64,000 nt of DNA from Fulvia fulva (Eukaryota; Ascomycota; Dothideomycetes; Mycosphaerellales; Mycosphaerellaceae), in the NCBI RefSeq assembly GCF_020509005.1, contig NC_063019.1, positions 992,001-1,056,000 of the forward strand, in the 5' to 3' direction. The notes under the pieces are model-generated. The model searched no databases, was not told the origin of the DNA, and saw only the letters and a list, made by a program, of their open reading frames with translations. Made by a program: the position numbers and the translations under genes. Numbering within the stretch: position 1 is the stretch's first letter; the number at the start of each line of letters is the position of its first letter. Of the stretch, positions 10,980-21,419 are shown one piece after another.

Positions 10980-12171
10980 TACCTATTAATGCACTTCCTA
11001 TATATATAGCTTGTAGATAGCCACCCCTAACCTTGATCCACTTCCTCTTTTAAAGAGGCTTTAGTGTCCTAAATAGTAAATCTTAGTCAGTTATATATAA
11101 TGATGTATAAGAGTTAAGCAACTACTCGGACGAGGGGTACTTACCTTTAGCTTCTATAGTAGAATAGGCAACCTTATTAACATCATCATCTTCTAATAGT
11201 ATCTTAGAGTCTAATGTGTCTTCCTAGGTCGTATAGGCCCTTATAGGCTTACTAGAGGAGGCCTTTAGCTTACGGCTCTCCTTTATCTACTTTATAAGGT
11301 CCGTTATTACCTTAAGGACATTACGAAGGTCTAGTAATGATGACCTCCTACGAGGTGGTGACGGTTATCTCTTAGTAGGGTAGGTAACCCTAGCTAGTTT
11401 GTCCTTGTTCCTAATAGCCTACTAAGCTATAGAAAGGTGTAGGCACTTGCTTATAAAATGGTCACTATTATAGAGATAGTACGTAAGCTTGCCCTAGAAA
11501 CCCTTCTTAGCGAATATAGCTGTCCCTTAATAAATCATTGATTCTTACTTCTCCCTAAGGATTATAAGAATGTCTTGTAGTAAGAGATTTACCTAGGTAT
11601 CAATTGTATCGCGAATTGAGCCAAATGAGTCTAGTAGAGCTACTAAGAGTTGCTAGATCTTTCTGTCCTTAGTCTTAATGTCTTAGAACTAAGGCGAGAT
11701 TGAAACAGCCCTCCTTATAATTGAGCTAAGCTCCTACTAGGCGTCATCTATTGACTAGTCCTCTGTTATTACGAAATTAGTGTATTGCTAAAGCAAACTT
11801 CTTCTAGTAGCGAGAAGTCTTCTCTTGTATTTAGCTTTAGCCTATTCCTATAACTCCTTTATATACCGGATCTCGTATATTATCTCTTAGTCATCTGTCG
11901 ACAGACAGATATATATATTATATAGGGCCGTTACATTGTGCCGTCTATACGATGCCTTCCTTATCGCTTGATCTAAAGGAAGGGATGAGTCCGATAATAT
12001 AGAGGGCATCGCTAGGGTTATAGCGGGAATGTCCGTAATAATGTCCTCGAGGACCTAGTTAACCTACTTTAATACTAGGTATATTCTTATTAGCTTGAAC
12101 TATGTTTCGTAGTTCTCTCTTATTAGAAGAGGTGCTGCTCTCTTTCTTATAAACCCAGTCTCGTTCTCTAT
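10980..12171 (-). pseudogene. copia A1 gag and protease remnant
   Basis: Read from 12171 leftward. The start codon position (12171-12169) is ATA where A2 has ATG at 55318, a TpG-to-TpA change. The N terminus matches A2 (M-E-N-E-T-x-F-I-R-K-R in A2). A degenerate CCHC knuckle near 11430-11500 has Cys and His positions as Tyr. The capsid-like region carries TAG at several Gln or Trp sites. Family role: forming the virus-like particle and binding RNA. Confidence 0.8.
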
Positions 12172-12605
12172 TTTTGTAAGTTAAGGGACAGGTTAGCTAC
12201 CCTTAGGTAATAGGATATATTCGGTCGTACGCGATCGGATCGAAATAGGATAAACCGAACGCGAGGTTAATGTTAGTACTAAGACACTATAGCGTAACTC
12301 TCTTAGTAGAGGGGGTTTCTAAGACACTGCGGCTCTCTTAGAATAAACAGTTAGTCGATACGAACGCGATGTCCGGAGAGCGACTCTTCTTAGTAAGCTC
12401 GCCTACTTGTCTAAGGTATTAGTATAGGCTCCCTAACTCGGAGTCTAACAGTACCTTACTAGGCTCTTTTACGTCTTATATACACCTATAGCACGGCTAT
12501 AGCTTTCTATACAAGGCGGGTGCGGCCTCTAGTCTGCCTTCCTTTTATTCTAAAGAGGAATAACTCTAATACGACTTTGTCGAGGGTGAAATACCGAGTT
12601 ACTAA
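12172..12605 (-). other. A1 5' leader
   Basis: About 430 bp between the primer-binding site and the gag start; no coding potential seen. It is collinear with A2 54805-55317. Confidence 0.75.
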
Positions 12606-12620
12606 CCCGGGCTTATAACC
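12606..12620 (-). promoter_or_regulatory. A1 tRNA primer-binding site
   Basis: On the minus strand GGTTATAAGCCCGGG directly follows the 5' LTR. The identical 15-mer follows the 5' LTRs at 37351, 41155, 50257 and 54790. It resembles the complement of the initiator-Met tRNA anticodon arm, with one TG-to-TA change. Confidence 0.8.
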
Positions 12621-12854
12621 TATTAAACAGGTACGAGTTACGTAGTAGTAGAAGACGGCGGATTATACGAAAGACGAAGAAGGACCTAATAGGATAGCGT
12701 ATATCTATATATAGTATCGCTAGTATTAGTGTAGGTAGATACTAGGTATCCGGATATTTACTAGCCTATAGGCTAGTAAACCCTAGTCACGTGATCTAGT
12801 TATATAACACACCTATACCTATATGCTTGTCCTACGGCCTATATATTCTTAATA
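12621..12854 (-). repeat. A1 5' LTR
   Basis: 234 bp, the same length as 6934-7167. RIP has changed both termini: TATTAAACA on the left, and AATA on the right where the family has AACA. Confidence 0.92.
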
Positions 12855-12984
12855 ATATATATCGATATCTTAAGCTCCTTACTATAGTCCGTCTCTTATA
12901 TTCTATATCTCTTAATCCTATACTCTTTCTGTCTTAGAAAGTTCGGTTACTAACCGCTATCTACTACGCTTAGGTAGCAGTCCT
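12855..12984. other. Unassigned 130-bp segment between A1 and the G3 gag
   Basis: AT-rich, no recognisable domain. It may be the start of the G3 region downstream of gag on the minus strand, cut off at the A1 LTR. The pol region and 3' LTR of G3 are absent. Confidence 0.5.
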
Positions 12985-14950
12985 ACTATTTCCCTATTGC
13001 TATAGGTCGGTAGTAAGGGAGCTAAGGTTCGGGTTAGCGTTCGTGTTATTTCGTAGGCGTAGAGGGCGGTAGTCGCCGTTATAACTATATATCGGGCATT
13101 CGGGGTTCGTTAATACGTACGAGCCTATACGGTAGCGGTAGTACTTACCCTACTTCTTAAGGTCCTCCCGCTACTTACGGTTTAATAAAGGCAGGTTCTA
13201 TAAGTGAACCGGTAGGTCCTCCTTCTTCTTTATACCTATATATTATAGTAGTCGCTAGACGATTATAGCGGTCGTACTAGTAGCTACGGCGCCTACGGTA
13301 TCACTACCGCCCTATACGCCGTTATTATTCGAATTAAGATTACTACGTAGGCGCTCCTTCTATAGATATAGTCGGTCGGTCTCGTAGAAGCTCTTATCTA
13401 ATACCGTATATTCCTTAATAATATCCTATATATTTTATAAGCGTCTATCTACTTCCCTATCGCCGAAAGTCTTAATAAAGTACTTACGGTTTAGGCGGTT
13501 ACGAAACAGTATTAGCTTAGTCTCGTCGGTCTACTCTATCTAAGTACGTAGCTTCGAGTAGCAAGCGTAGAAGGTAATAAAGGTCTCGCCCTACTCCTAC
13601 TTATAGGTAGCGATATTAACTATAGCCTTAGTTCCTTTATTACGGGTACCGTACTAGCGCGTTATCTAATCTAGTAGTTCTTTACTAGTCTTGAACTCGT
13701 TAAATAATTGTTATCTAGGCACGGGGATCCTTAGCTTAATACTTCTCTAAGGGTCACCCTATGTCTATCTATATATAAAACGTAGGCCGTCTACCTCGGA
13801 GCGGAAAGTAGTTATAGTTAGCTTAAGAAGTACGCTACTATACTAACTATCGAAGTTATAGTCGTTATCGTTCTTAAAGTACTTCGGGTTAGGTACGCCC
13901 TTACTAACCTCGATACCGCGTATTAGAGTACGGTTAATAGTAAATAGGCGTTCTAAAAGTTCGGTTAGGGGAGTCTATATACGGGTATTACGCGCTCGAG
14001 AGTCGCGATCGTTATTATTGTTAGGTCGTAGACGGTTTCTATTACGTCCTCGGTCGTTATTACTATTACCGTTATTATTATCGTTACTACCGCCTCCGCC
14101 GCCGCCGCCTCTACTAGTAGCTTTACGATACTTACGTATTAGCTACTCGAGTAAAGTCTCGCGCGGAGGTGAATAGGAGGGTCGGCGACTAGAGCGGCCC
14201 TTACCTCTATTCTATATAGTGTCTTTAGTAGCTTAGAGTCGAGTCTATAGATAGTTAACCTCCTTCTATAGAGCCTAGTTCTTAGCTTTAGCATCCTATA
14301 CCTTCTTCTTCTCCTTTTCGTAAATCTCGCTAAATTACTTATATAGGTTATTAGCCTCCCTATACTTCTTCTCTACCTCTTATAACTTTATAAGGTTATA
14401 ATCCTTCTTACTGTTTAGGTCTACGGCTATCTTCTATATTATAGCCTCCTCGCTTCGTAGTATCTTATAGATACGGTTATACTCGGTATATAGCGTAGTA
14501 TACTAGGTGTTCTAGAGGTTATTAGCTCGCTCTATTATATCGAGTTGTCTACCTTTAGTAATCGCTATATTCACTACCTATAGTACGGAGTCGTAGGTAG
14601 TCTTCGGGTACTAGGATATAAGGGTCGTAAGTTTATCTAGTATAATATTCTAGTATTCGGATACGAGAATATACTCTACCTTGTCGAGTAATAGGTACAC
14701 CTCGTCTAGGTCGCCGCCTAGGTTCTCTTCGAGCTTAAACTCGAACAGTTCTATAAAGTCAAGCTTACTACCTTCTTCTCGCTCGAAGGCTTTCTAGTAA
14801 GCTTTATTAATTTCCTATTATAGCGCGATACCGGTATCTACTATAACCCGCCGGTCATCGTCCTATATCTAACTCCGAGGAAAAGAGGAGAGGTCGGGGA
14901 AAAGCGATATACGCTACTTACCTTTACCCTTAGGCTTTAGTAGCGGTAGT
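12985..14950 (-). pseudogene. gypsy G3 Gag remnant
   Basis: Minus strand, read from about 14950 down. First comes a Lys/Glu-rich, coiled-coil-like segment (14250-14800), then a low-complexity Gly/Asn/Arg stretch (14000-14130). A Ty3-type capsid domain follows (13400-13950), with F-R-S-E-V-D-G-L-R-F near 13800 and L-F-N-E-F-K-T near 13700. Last is a knuckle near 13080-13140 reading Y-x2-Y-x4-Y-x6-C, with three of four zinc ligands changed to Tyr, as TGC and CAC become TAC under RIP. TAG breaks are frequent. Family role: capsid and nucleocapsid of the virus-like particle. Confidence 0.75.
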
Positions 14951-14990
14951 ATACCGCCGTTTGTCTATAAAGTTATATTATCTAGGCTCG

Positions 14991-14995
14991 GGGGA
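14991..14995. repeat. G2 left target-site duplication
   Basis: GGGGA, matched by 33982-33986. Confidence 0.88.
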
Positions 14996-15190
14996 TATTA
15001 CGGTTCACCTCGTAAGGCTATACTTAATGTTACGTAACCTAGTACGCTAGCGCGCCCGGACCCTAGACCCTAACCTTAACGTTTACTTTATCGCGGCTTC
15101 GCGACTTTCTTATCTTCTCTTCTTCGTAGAACTTATTCGATTCTAAGGTATTAATACGTTTCCGCCCTATCTTACGCCTTGTCCGTATTA
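14996..15190 (+). repeat. G2 5' LTR
   Basis: 195 bp, starts TATTACGG (RIP-changed from the TGTTACGG seen in the 3' copy) and ends CCGTATTA. Pairs with 33787-33981. Confidence 0.92.
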
Positions 15191-15229
15191 TTAAGTTCTA
15201 CCGCCCTTAGATCGCCGAGCCGTACGATT

Positions 15230-17430
15230 ATAGACTACGTATCGCTACTACGACCGCGTACGACCGAGACTTAAATAGCCGTAGGTACTAATACGACTAT
15301 CGGACTAGACGAATTATCCTTTATCCTAAGACTTAACCTAAACCCTCTTACGAAGGCGTTCCTCCGAGAAGCCCGATAAAAGCGGAACGGCGTACTTAGC
15401 GTAGCGTAGTAAGAGGTAGAAGACGAGTCGTAGTAGGATCTAGATTTCGACGATACCGTAGGTATAGAACGACTACGTAATATAGCGTAAGAGATATAGA
15501 ACGAGACTTAGGGTCGCGGAGACACTAAGTAGGCTCGTTAGTAAGAGGAAGAACGTCGGCGCTAGAAGTACTAAGAGCTACTACGTAATAAGTATAACTA
15601 ACGTTAGTCTAAGAGGGAAACTCGACTCCGTATAGGTAGAGAGGATAAGACCTTATAATAGGGCACACGTACGCGGAAGGAGGAACATCTTAGCTCCCGC
15701 TATACGATACCGATTAACTTTACCTAGAAGGGCGAAGAGGTAGAATATAGGCTACGGTATAACCCTACCGAGTTCTAGATCGCTATAGCCGAGGAGCTTT
15801 CTCGCTCGGTTACTAAGAACCTAGAAGCCTAGCTAGATATCCTAGACGAACACCGTCTCGCCTACCTCGGTCTTAAGGAGGTACGAGAGGTATTAACTAC
15901 TTAGAAGAGTCGGCTATAGGCTAAGGCTAATCGGTATAAGGATAAGTTAGTATCGCTTTAAGTGACACTCGACGAGCTTAGGGACGATAAGGACTTAGTA
16001 GCTAAGATCGCTCACCTAAAGAAGTTAGGTAAGAAGGCGGCCGCTAAGATTAAGAACTTACGTAGTCGTAATATAGATCTAGCTAGCGAACTCGAAGCGA
16101 CCTAGACCAAGTTAGCTACTAAGTAGAGCTTAGGTAAGCGTACTACCGCGTTTATTACGGATCTATAAGCCTAGCTAAAGGAGCGCGATAACTATATCGC
16201 TTAGCTAAAGCCTAAGGAACCGATACCTCTACTACCTCCTACGAGGTAGAAGTCCGCCCTTAAGAAGCTACTCGACGGCGAGGAGTCTAGTATTAAGATA
16301 GGTATAACGAAGACTAAGAGAGCTACCTCTACCGTAGCTAGCGATAATAATAACACTACGGTAGTCTTAGTTAACGCCGCTATCTAGCGTAGTAACGGCA
16401 ATACCCGTAACCCGATTAACTTAAGAAAGATTCCTATATTCTTAGCTAATATACCTAATTATAAGGATGAACTAGGATTTATAGAGTAGAAGGAGAAAGT
16501 AGAGGACTATATAACTATAGAAGAGTTATATAGCCGATTATCTATAGTATACTTAGTAGTGTTTAATAACTTCGTCGTCGGTAATACTAACGCCCGCCTA
16601 CGGCTATATAAGAAGAAGGTAACCGGTTAGCGTAAGTTAATAATAATGCTAAACGACTCTTACGGCGAGCACTATAAGTTTAAGAAGCATAAGAAGGCTT
16701 ATAATAACTATACCTAAGGTAATCGTATATTTAACGTACTTTATACTAAGTTCCTAGAGCACGGGTACTACCTAGAGAAGATAGATAAGGAACTTATCGA
16801 CGATATCTAGGACAAGCTAAACGATAAGTTAAAGTAGGCACTAGTATATCGCGACGACTTTGATGACCTCCTAGCCCTTTAGCGATACCTTCGCGATGTC
16901 GAACTAAAATTAGACTATATTAAGGGTTCCGGCGGAGGCGGTAGCGGCCGTAATAGTAGTAGCCGTCGCGGTAGTAACGAAGGTAAGCCTAAGTATGTCT
17001 ACTATAACGAGAAGATTCGTAAGGAATATAATCTTAAAGCCGCTAAGTACGATAGTTATACCTTCCGTAATCTTACTAAGGAAGAAGTAGCTAAGCCTAA
17101 GGAGGATATATTCTACTACGTATATAAGGCTATAGACTATAAGGGTGCCTAGTCGCCTAAGTGTCCCTTTAAGAAGTATAAGAAGACTAGTAGCGACGCT
17201 AATAACGCTACGAAGAACGTATCGATCTAGGTCGGCGACGTACTAGTAGAGCTTAAGGCTACCGAGTCGGGGGAAGCCTAGGCTCTAGTCGTATACGTAC
17301 CGACTAGTAGCCTATACTCGCGCCTAGTACTAATCCTCCGAAGACGGTACTACTAGAACCTCCTAAGGTTACGCCCTTATTATATTACCGTTATAGAGGA
17401 AAGAGGAACCCTATATAGTAGGAAATAGTA
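15230..17430 (+). pseudogene. gypsy G2 Gag remnant
   Basis: Charged, coiled-coil-like N-terminal part (15400-16300, rich in Lys, Glu and Leu), then a capsid-like region (16430-16920). A Gly/Ser/Arg-rich stretch lies at 16925-16990. The knuckle near 17105-17170 reads Y-x2-Y-x4-Y-x7-C with the first three ligands as Tyr, and Lys-rich sequence follows. TAG interrupts throughout. Assigned to Gag by position (first ORF after the LTR) and by the knuckle remnant. Confidence 0.72.
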
Positions 17431-17439
17431 ATTAGTAAC

Positions 17440-17900
17440 ATCCCTATAATCTTTAGTCCGGAGGTTATCCTATATACTATAAAGACGATAGACCTTCCGC
17501 TAAGAAGCTCGTATATTATAGTAGTAGGCGTAGCGGGTAGTAAGCTAGTACGTATTCTAATAGATCCCGGTACCGAGTCGCTATTTTATAATACGAAGTT
17601 TACGAAGAAACATCTATTACGAATACGACTGCCTTAGGCTTAGAAGATAGGCCTAGGAGCTAACCCTAAAGTATCTAGTCAAGCTACGGAATATATTAAG
17701 ACTAAGGTCGACTTAAACGGTTATATCGAGGAGGTTAGTTACTTCGTTACTAACCTCGACTACGACTTCGTATTTAGTATACCCTAGTTCTAGAAGCACT
17801 GCTCTATACTAGACTAGAGAGCTAACATATTTATATTTACTAAAAAGTACTATACGGATCATTACGATCCTTACCCTACGACTGTTAGCGGTACGAAGGT
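17440..17900 (+). pseudogene. gypsy G2 aspartic protease remnant
   Basis: Reads L-I-D-P-G-T-E-S-L near 17555-17580, a retropepsin active-site loop (family D-[ST]-G; here D-P-G), followed downstream by the paired-strand region ending V-F-S-I-P. It lies between Gag and RT, as expected. The family enzyme cuts the Gag-Pol precursor; TAG codons break this copy. Confidence 0.7.
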
Positions 17901-18179
17901 TCGTATATAGCACGCCATCCCTTATTTATAGACTCTAGAACCTAATATCTAGGTGTCTAGCATAGCGATTAGCGAAGCCTATAAAGAAAACCTAGACAAA
18001 GGTTACCTTATTTAGGAAATAGAGACTCTTAACCCTAATAAGCTAGAGCCTACGACTAAGGAACTCATTTACGACATTAGTCTACGGCTAAGTGCTATAT
18101 TAGCTAAAGACAAGGCTATCTATATAAATAAGAAGCAAGCGACTATACGAGAAGTCGAATCCTTACTACCCTAATAGCT

Positions 18180-19130
18180 AAAGGACCTAAAGTACGGATT
18201 TGACCCGTCTATCGCTAAAGGCCTACCTCCCTATCGCCCCGAATCAGATTTAGCGATTGATTCGTTAAAGGCGCTAAGCTGCCTTTTAGGCGTCCTTATT
18301 CTATATCGAAACTAGAGCTCGATATAACTAAAGCCTACGTTAATAAGGAAGAAGCCGCTAGCAAAATCCGACGCTCTACGTCCTAGATCGCCAGTCCTAT
18401 CATTATTATTAAGAAGCTAGGTGGAGGACTCCGTGTCTACGTAGACTATAGAGCTATTAACGCTCTTACCGTTAAGAATAGGTACCTAATACCTCAAGTC
18501 CGTAAGACCCTAGCTTATATAAGCGGCGTATAGTAGTTTACTACCTTAGACATTATTATAGTATTTAACGAGCTACGTATCCGTAAAGGCGACGAATAGA
18601 AGACAGCCTTTACTACCCGATATAGCACCTACGAATAGCTTATAGTACTATTTAGTCTCTATAATATACTAAGCGCGTTCTAGGTATATATTAACAAAGT
18701 ATTATATAGACACCTAGACGACTTCGTGTCTATATACCTAGACGACTACATCGTGTTTACGTATAGTTTATTTAAGGAATACGTAAAACACGTACGTACT
18801 ATTATTAGGTGTCTAATTGACGCTCGACTTCCTATAGACGTCTATAAGTACCGCTTCTTCTAGAAGAGCGTTAAGGTCTTAGGACTAATTATTACTAATA
18901 AGGGCATTTAGATAGATAAATCCAAGGTCTAGACTATTATAGATTAGGCTACTCTATAGAGCTTAAAGGATATACTATCCTTCCTTAGGCTAGCTAACTT
19001 CTATAGGAGGTTCGTTAATAACTTTTCCGGTATCGTTATGTCTTTAACCGACCTTATACGCGGTAACGTACTTAAGAATCGTACACCCTTCGTATAGAGC
19101 CTAGACTACTGAAGTGCGTTCGAGACCCTA
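18180..19130 (+). pseudogene. gypsy G2 reverse transcriptase remnant
   Basis: Clear Ty3 RT. I-I-K-K-L-G-G-G-L-R-V-Y-V-D-Y-R with I-N lies near 18405-18460, F-T-T-L-D near 18540, and the catalytic Y-L-D-D at 18735-18746 keeps both Asp. L-G-L-I-I-T, the RT thumb block, follows near 18880. Many TAG codons at Gln and Trp sites; I see no large deletion. Confidence 0.88.
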
Positions 19131-19560
19131 AAGGTAGTATTCTATAAACGCCTAGTATTAGTACATTTTGATATTACTAAGCCCTACATCGTAGAAACTA
19201 ATTCCTTAAATAGGTATATAGCTAGCGTATTGTCTTAGGTTAGAGAGGACGGTAAATTGTATCCTATCGTATTCTACTCGATAAAGATAAACCTAGTAGA
19301 ATATAATTACGAGATTTACGATATTAAGCTAATAGCTATTATTAGAGCGTTTGAGGAATAGAGGCCGGAGCTAATAAGCGCTCCCTCTAAGGTTCTTACC
19401 GACTACTAGGGCTTAGAGTAGTTTATAACGACTAAGTAGCTAACCCGCCGATAAGCGCGCTAGAGCGAGTTCCTATCCGGGTTCGACTTCTAGATAGAAT
19501 ATCGCCCTAGTAAGCTTAGGATAAAGCCCGATAGCCTTACGCGCCGTAGACAAGATATAG
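19130..19560 (+). pseudogene. gypsy G2 RNase H remnant
   Basis: Follows RT directly: E-T-N near 19195, Y-N-Y-E-I-Y near 19305 and a D-Y/H-x-x-L-E motif near 19400, matching the Ty3 RNase H order. Broken by TAG codons. Confidence 0.7.
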
Positions 19561-19699
19561 ACGATAAGGATGATATGAAATATAGGTAGCAAGCTATATT
19601 AAAGCTACGTAATCTCCCTCCTAATATACGTAAGCGCTTAAAGCTATTAGCTATAAATACTCCGCGTACTACGGCCGACTAGTATTAATTAGCACTTTA

Positions 19700-21010
19700 T
19701 ATACTCGAAGTAAACGAGGCCTCTATCGAAGAACTTATCGAGGAAGCCTATACTAAAGACGAGCTAGCGTACGGCATTAAGAAGGCCCTAGACGATAATA
19801 CTCGTACTTTACTACGAAACCTAGAAGGCTCTAGCTATATCTCGCTTAGTAACTATAAGTTAGACGGTGACCTAATCAAGATCTAAGGACGTATATACGT
19901 ACCGTATAAGCTTCGTCCGGAGCTAATAGCGAGGTACTACGATACTCTATTAGCTAGGCATCCTAGGCGTAAGAAGACAGTCGACCTACTTACGCGTACG
20001 TACTACTAGCCTAGTCTAGTAGTAGATGTCGCTAAGTATATCAAGAATTGTTACCTATATATACGATCTAAGGCTTTTTATAATATGTACTAAGGTATAC
20101 TCCGATAGTTACCCGTACCCTCGGGTACCTATAAGGAGGTAGTACTCAATTACGTAGTAGAGCTACCGGATAGTTATAGTACTAAGGGCGTAAAGTATAA
20201 CGCTATCCTTATCCTGACCTATAGACTTACTAAGAGGAAGTATCTTATGCCCGTAGTAGATTTGACCCCTAAGGTAGCGGCCGACGCCGTATTAAAGTAC
20301 GTAATTAAGGATTAGGGCCTATTCGATACGGTAGTATTAGACCGTAGTAGCTAGTAGGTAAGCTAATTCTAGAAGGCTCTAATAGCGCGTCTAGCTATAC
20401 GTATAAAGATCTCGACTGCCTTTTACCCTTAGACTAATAGGTAGTTAGAACGTACGAACTAAGCTATAGAATAGTACCTACGCGCGTACGTTAACTATAC
20501 GTAGGACGATTAGGTTTAGTAGTTACCTATCGTAGAGTTTGCCCTAAACAATTAATAGAGCGCTACTATAAGTATATTACCGTTCTTCGTAACGCTAGGC
20601 CGTAATCCTCGAATAGAGGTATTACCTTAAGCTACGAGCGGTAACGGTACTAAGCTTCCGAAAGTATAGGCTTTATCGAAGTAGTACGTAGAAGATTTCG
20701 CGACTTTTATAGAGAACGTTAACGTATACTACATTATATAGCTTAGATATACCTAAGAGCGGTACGTAGACACTATAGCAAATAAGCGTAAGCCTATACT
20801 AAGATACGCGATCGGCGATAAGGTTTAGCTAGATACTAGAAACATCCGTACTCGAAGGCCCTATAAGAAACTTGACTATAAGAATGTAGGTCCCTTTACG
20901 ATTACCCGTAAGATTAACGTAGACGTGTACGAGCTCGACCTTTAGGAAAGTATACGTATATACCCGAGGTTCTATACTAGCGTACTACGCCTAGTAAACG
21001 ACGACCTATT
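19700..21010 (+). pseudogene. gypsy G2 integrase remnant
   Basis: Zinc-binding N-terminal region near 19920-20060, then the DDE core: Y-R-L-T-K-R-K-Y near 20220, T-A-F-Y-P with T-N and E-R-T-N near 20415-20460 (the catalytic Glu block), and L-P-I-V-E-F-A-L-N-N near 20525-20550. The C-terminal G-D-K-V and G-P-F-T-I blocks lie near 20815-20910. It continues into the chromodomain segment beyond L2 at 33240. Several TAG codons. Confidence 0.85.
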
Positions 21011-21016
21011 CCCTAA

Positions 21017-21027
21017 TTAAAGCTAAG
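21017..21027. repeat. L2 left target-site duplication
   Basis: TTAAAGCTAAG, repeated exactly at 33230-33240. Confidence 0.9.
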
Positions 21028-21199
21028 GGCTAAATACGACACATTCGAAAGCCCTTATTAAGGCTATTCTAACGATCTATAAAGTAGGCTACTACCCCTA
21101 GAATTAAGGGAGTTCTACCTTATTTAAGTTAGATAGCTTAAAGTTCTCTTCACCCTATTTCTTCGGCTCTATAGCCCTAAACGCCGCGGAGGTACCTAG

Positions 21200-21204
21200 C
21201 TATA
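21200..21204. repeat. G1 left target-site duplication
   Basis: CTATA, repeated at 28441-28445. Confidence 0.88.
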
Positions 21205-21365
21205 TATCACGGCCCTAGGCCTAGCGTATGTCTAGCTAGTACGTGGGTCACGTGACCGCGCGTACTAGCGTAGCACCTCGGCTTATATATAGCCTCGGCG
21301 TACCTCGCGCTCCTCTTTCCTACGTACCTAGCTACTTTATATCAATACGATTATAAACCGTTACA
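21205..21365 (+). repeat. G1 5' LTR
   Basis: 161 bp, starts TATCACGG and ends CCGTTACA; the 3' copy starts TGTCACGG and ends CCGTTATA. It contains a palindromic CACGTG and a TATATATAG TATA-like run. Confidence 0.93.
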
Positions 21366-21419
21366 CTTAGCTAGGTCTCTATATCCGTAGAAGAGCTACG
21401 ACGGGATCTATAAGAGCGT

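Larger units (their letters stand above)
6934..12854 (-). mobile_element. Ty1/copia element A1, both LTRs present
   Basis: Minus-strand copia element with 234-bp LTRs at both ends, a primer-binding site beside the right (5') LTR, a purine tract beside the left (3') LTR, and gag, integrase, RT, RNase H remnants in copia order. The plus-strand relative is A2 (54550 onward). Two younger insertions affect it: L1 at its left edge and a solo gypsy LTR at 7187-7629. The flanks do not match: GATAC in B1 on the left (1927-1931) and ATATA in G3 on the right (12855-12859). This suggests recombination between two A copies rather than one simple insertion. Confidence 0.9.
12855..14995 (-). mobile_element. 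Ty3/gypsy element G3, gag part (3' truncated)
   Basis: Minus-strand gypsy fragment holding only gag. It continues at 33982-34390 on the other side of the G2 insertion: GGGGA at 14991-14995 is duplicated at 33982-33986, and removing G2 joins the two parts. Protease, RT and integrase are absent; the sequence stops at the A1 LTR. Confidence 0.78.

Noticed and set aside
12855..12875. The A1 right flank ATATATATCGATATC looks like an inverted form of the B1 left flank, suggesting another inversion
   Set aside because: The similarity is short, AT-rich and needs non-RIP changes in the first five bases; the sequence beyond does not match B.
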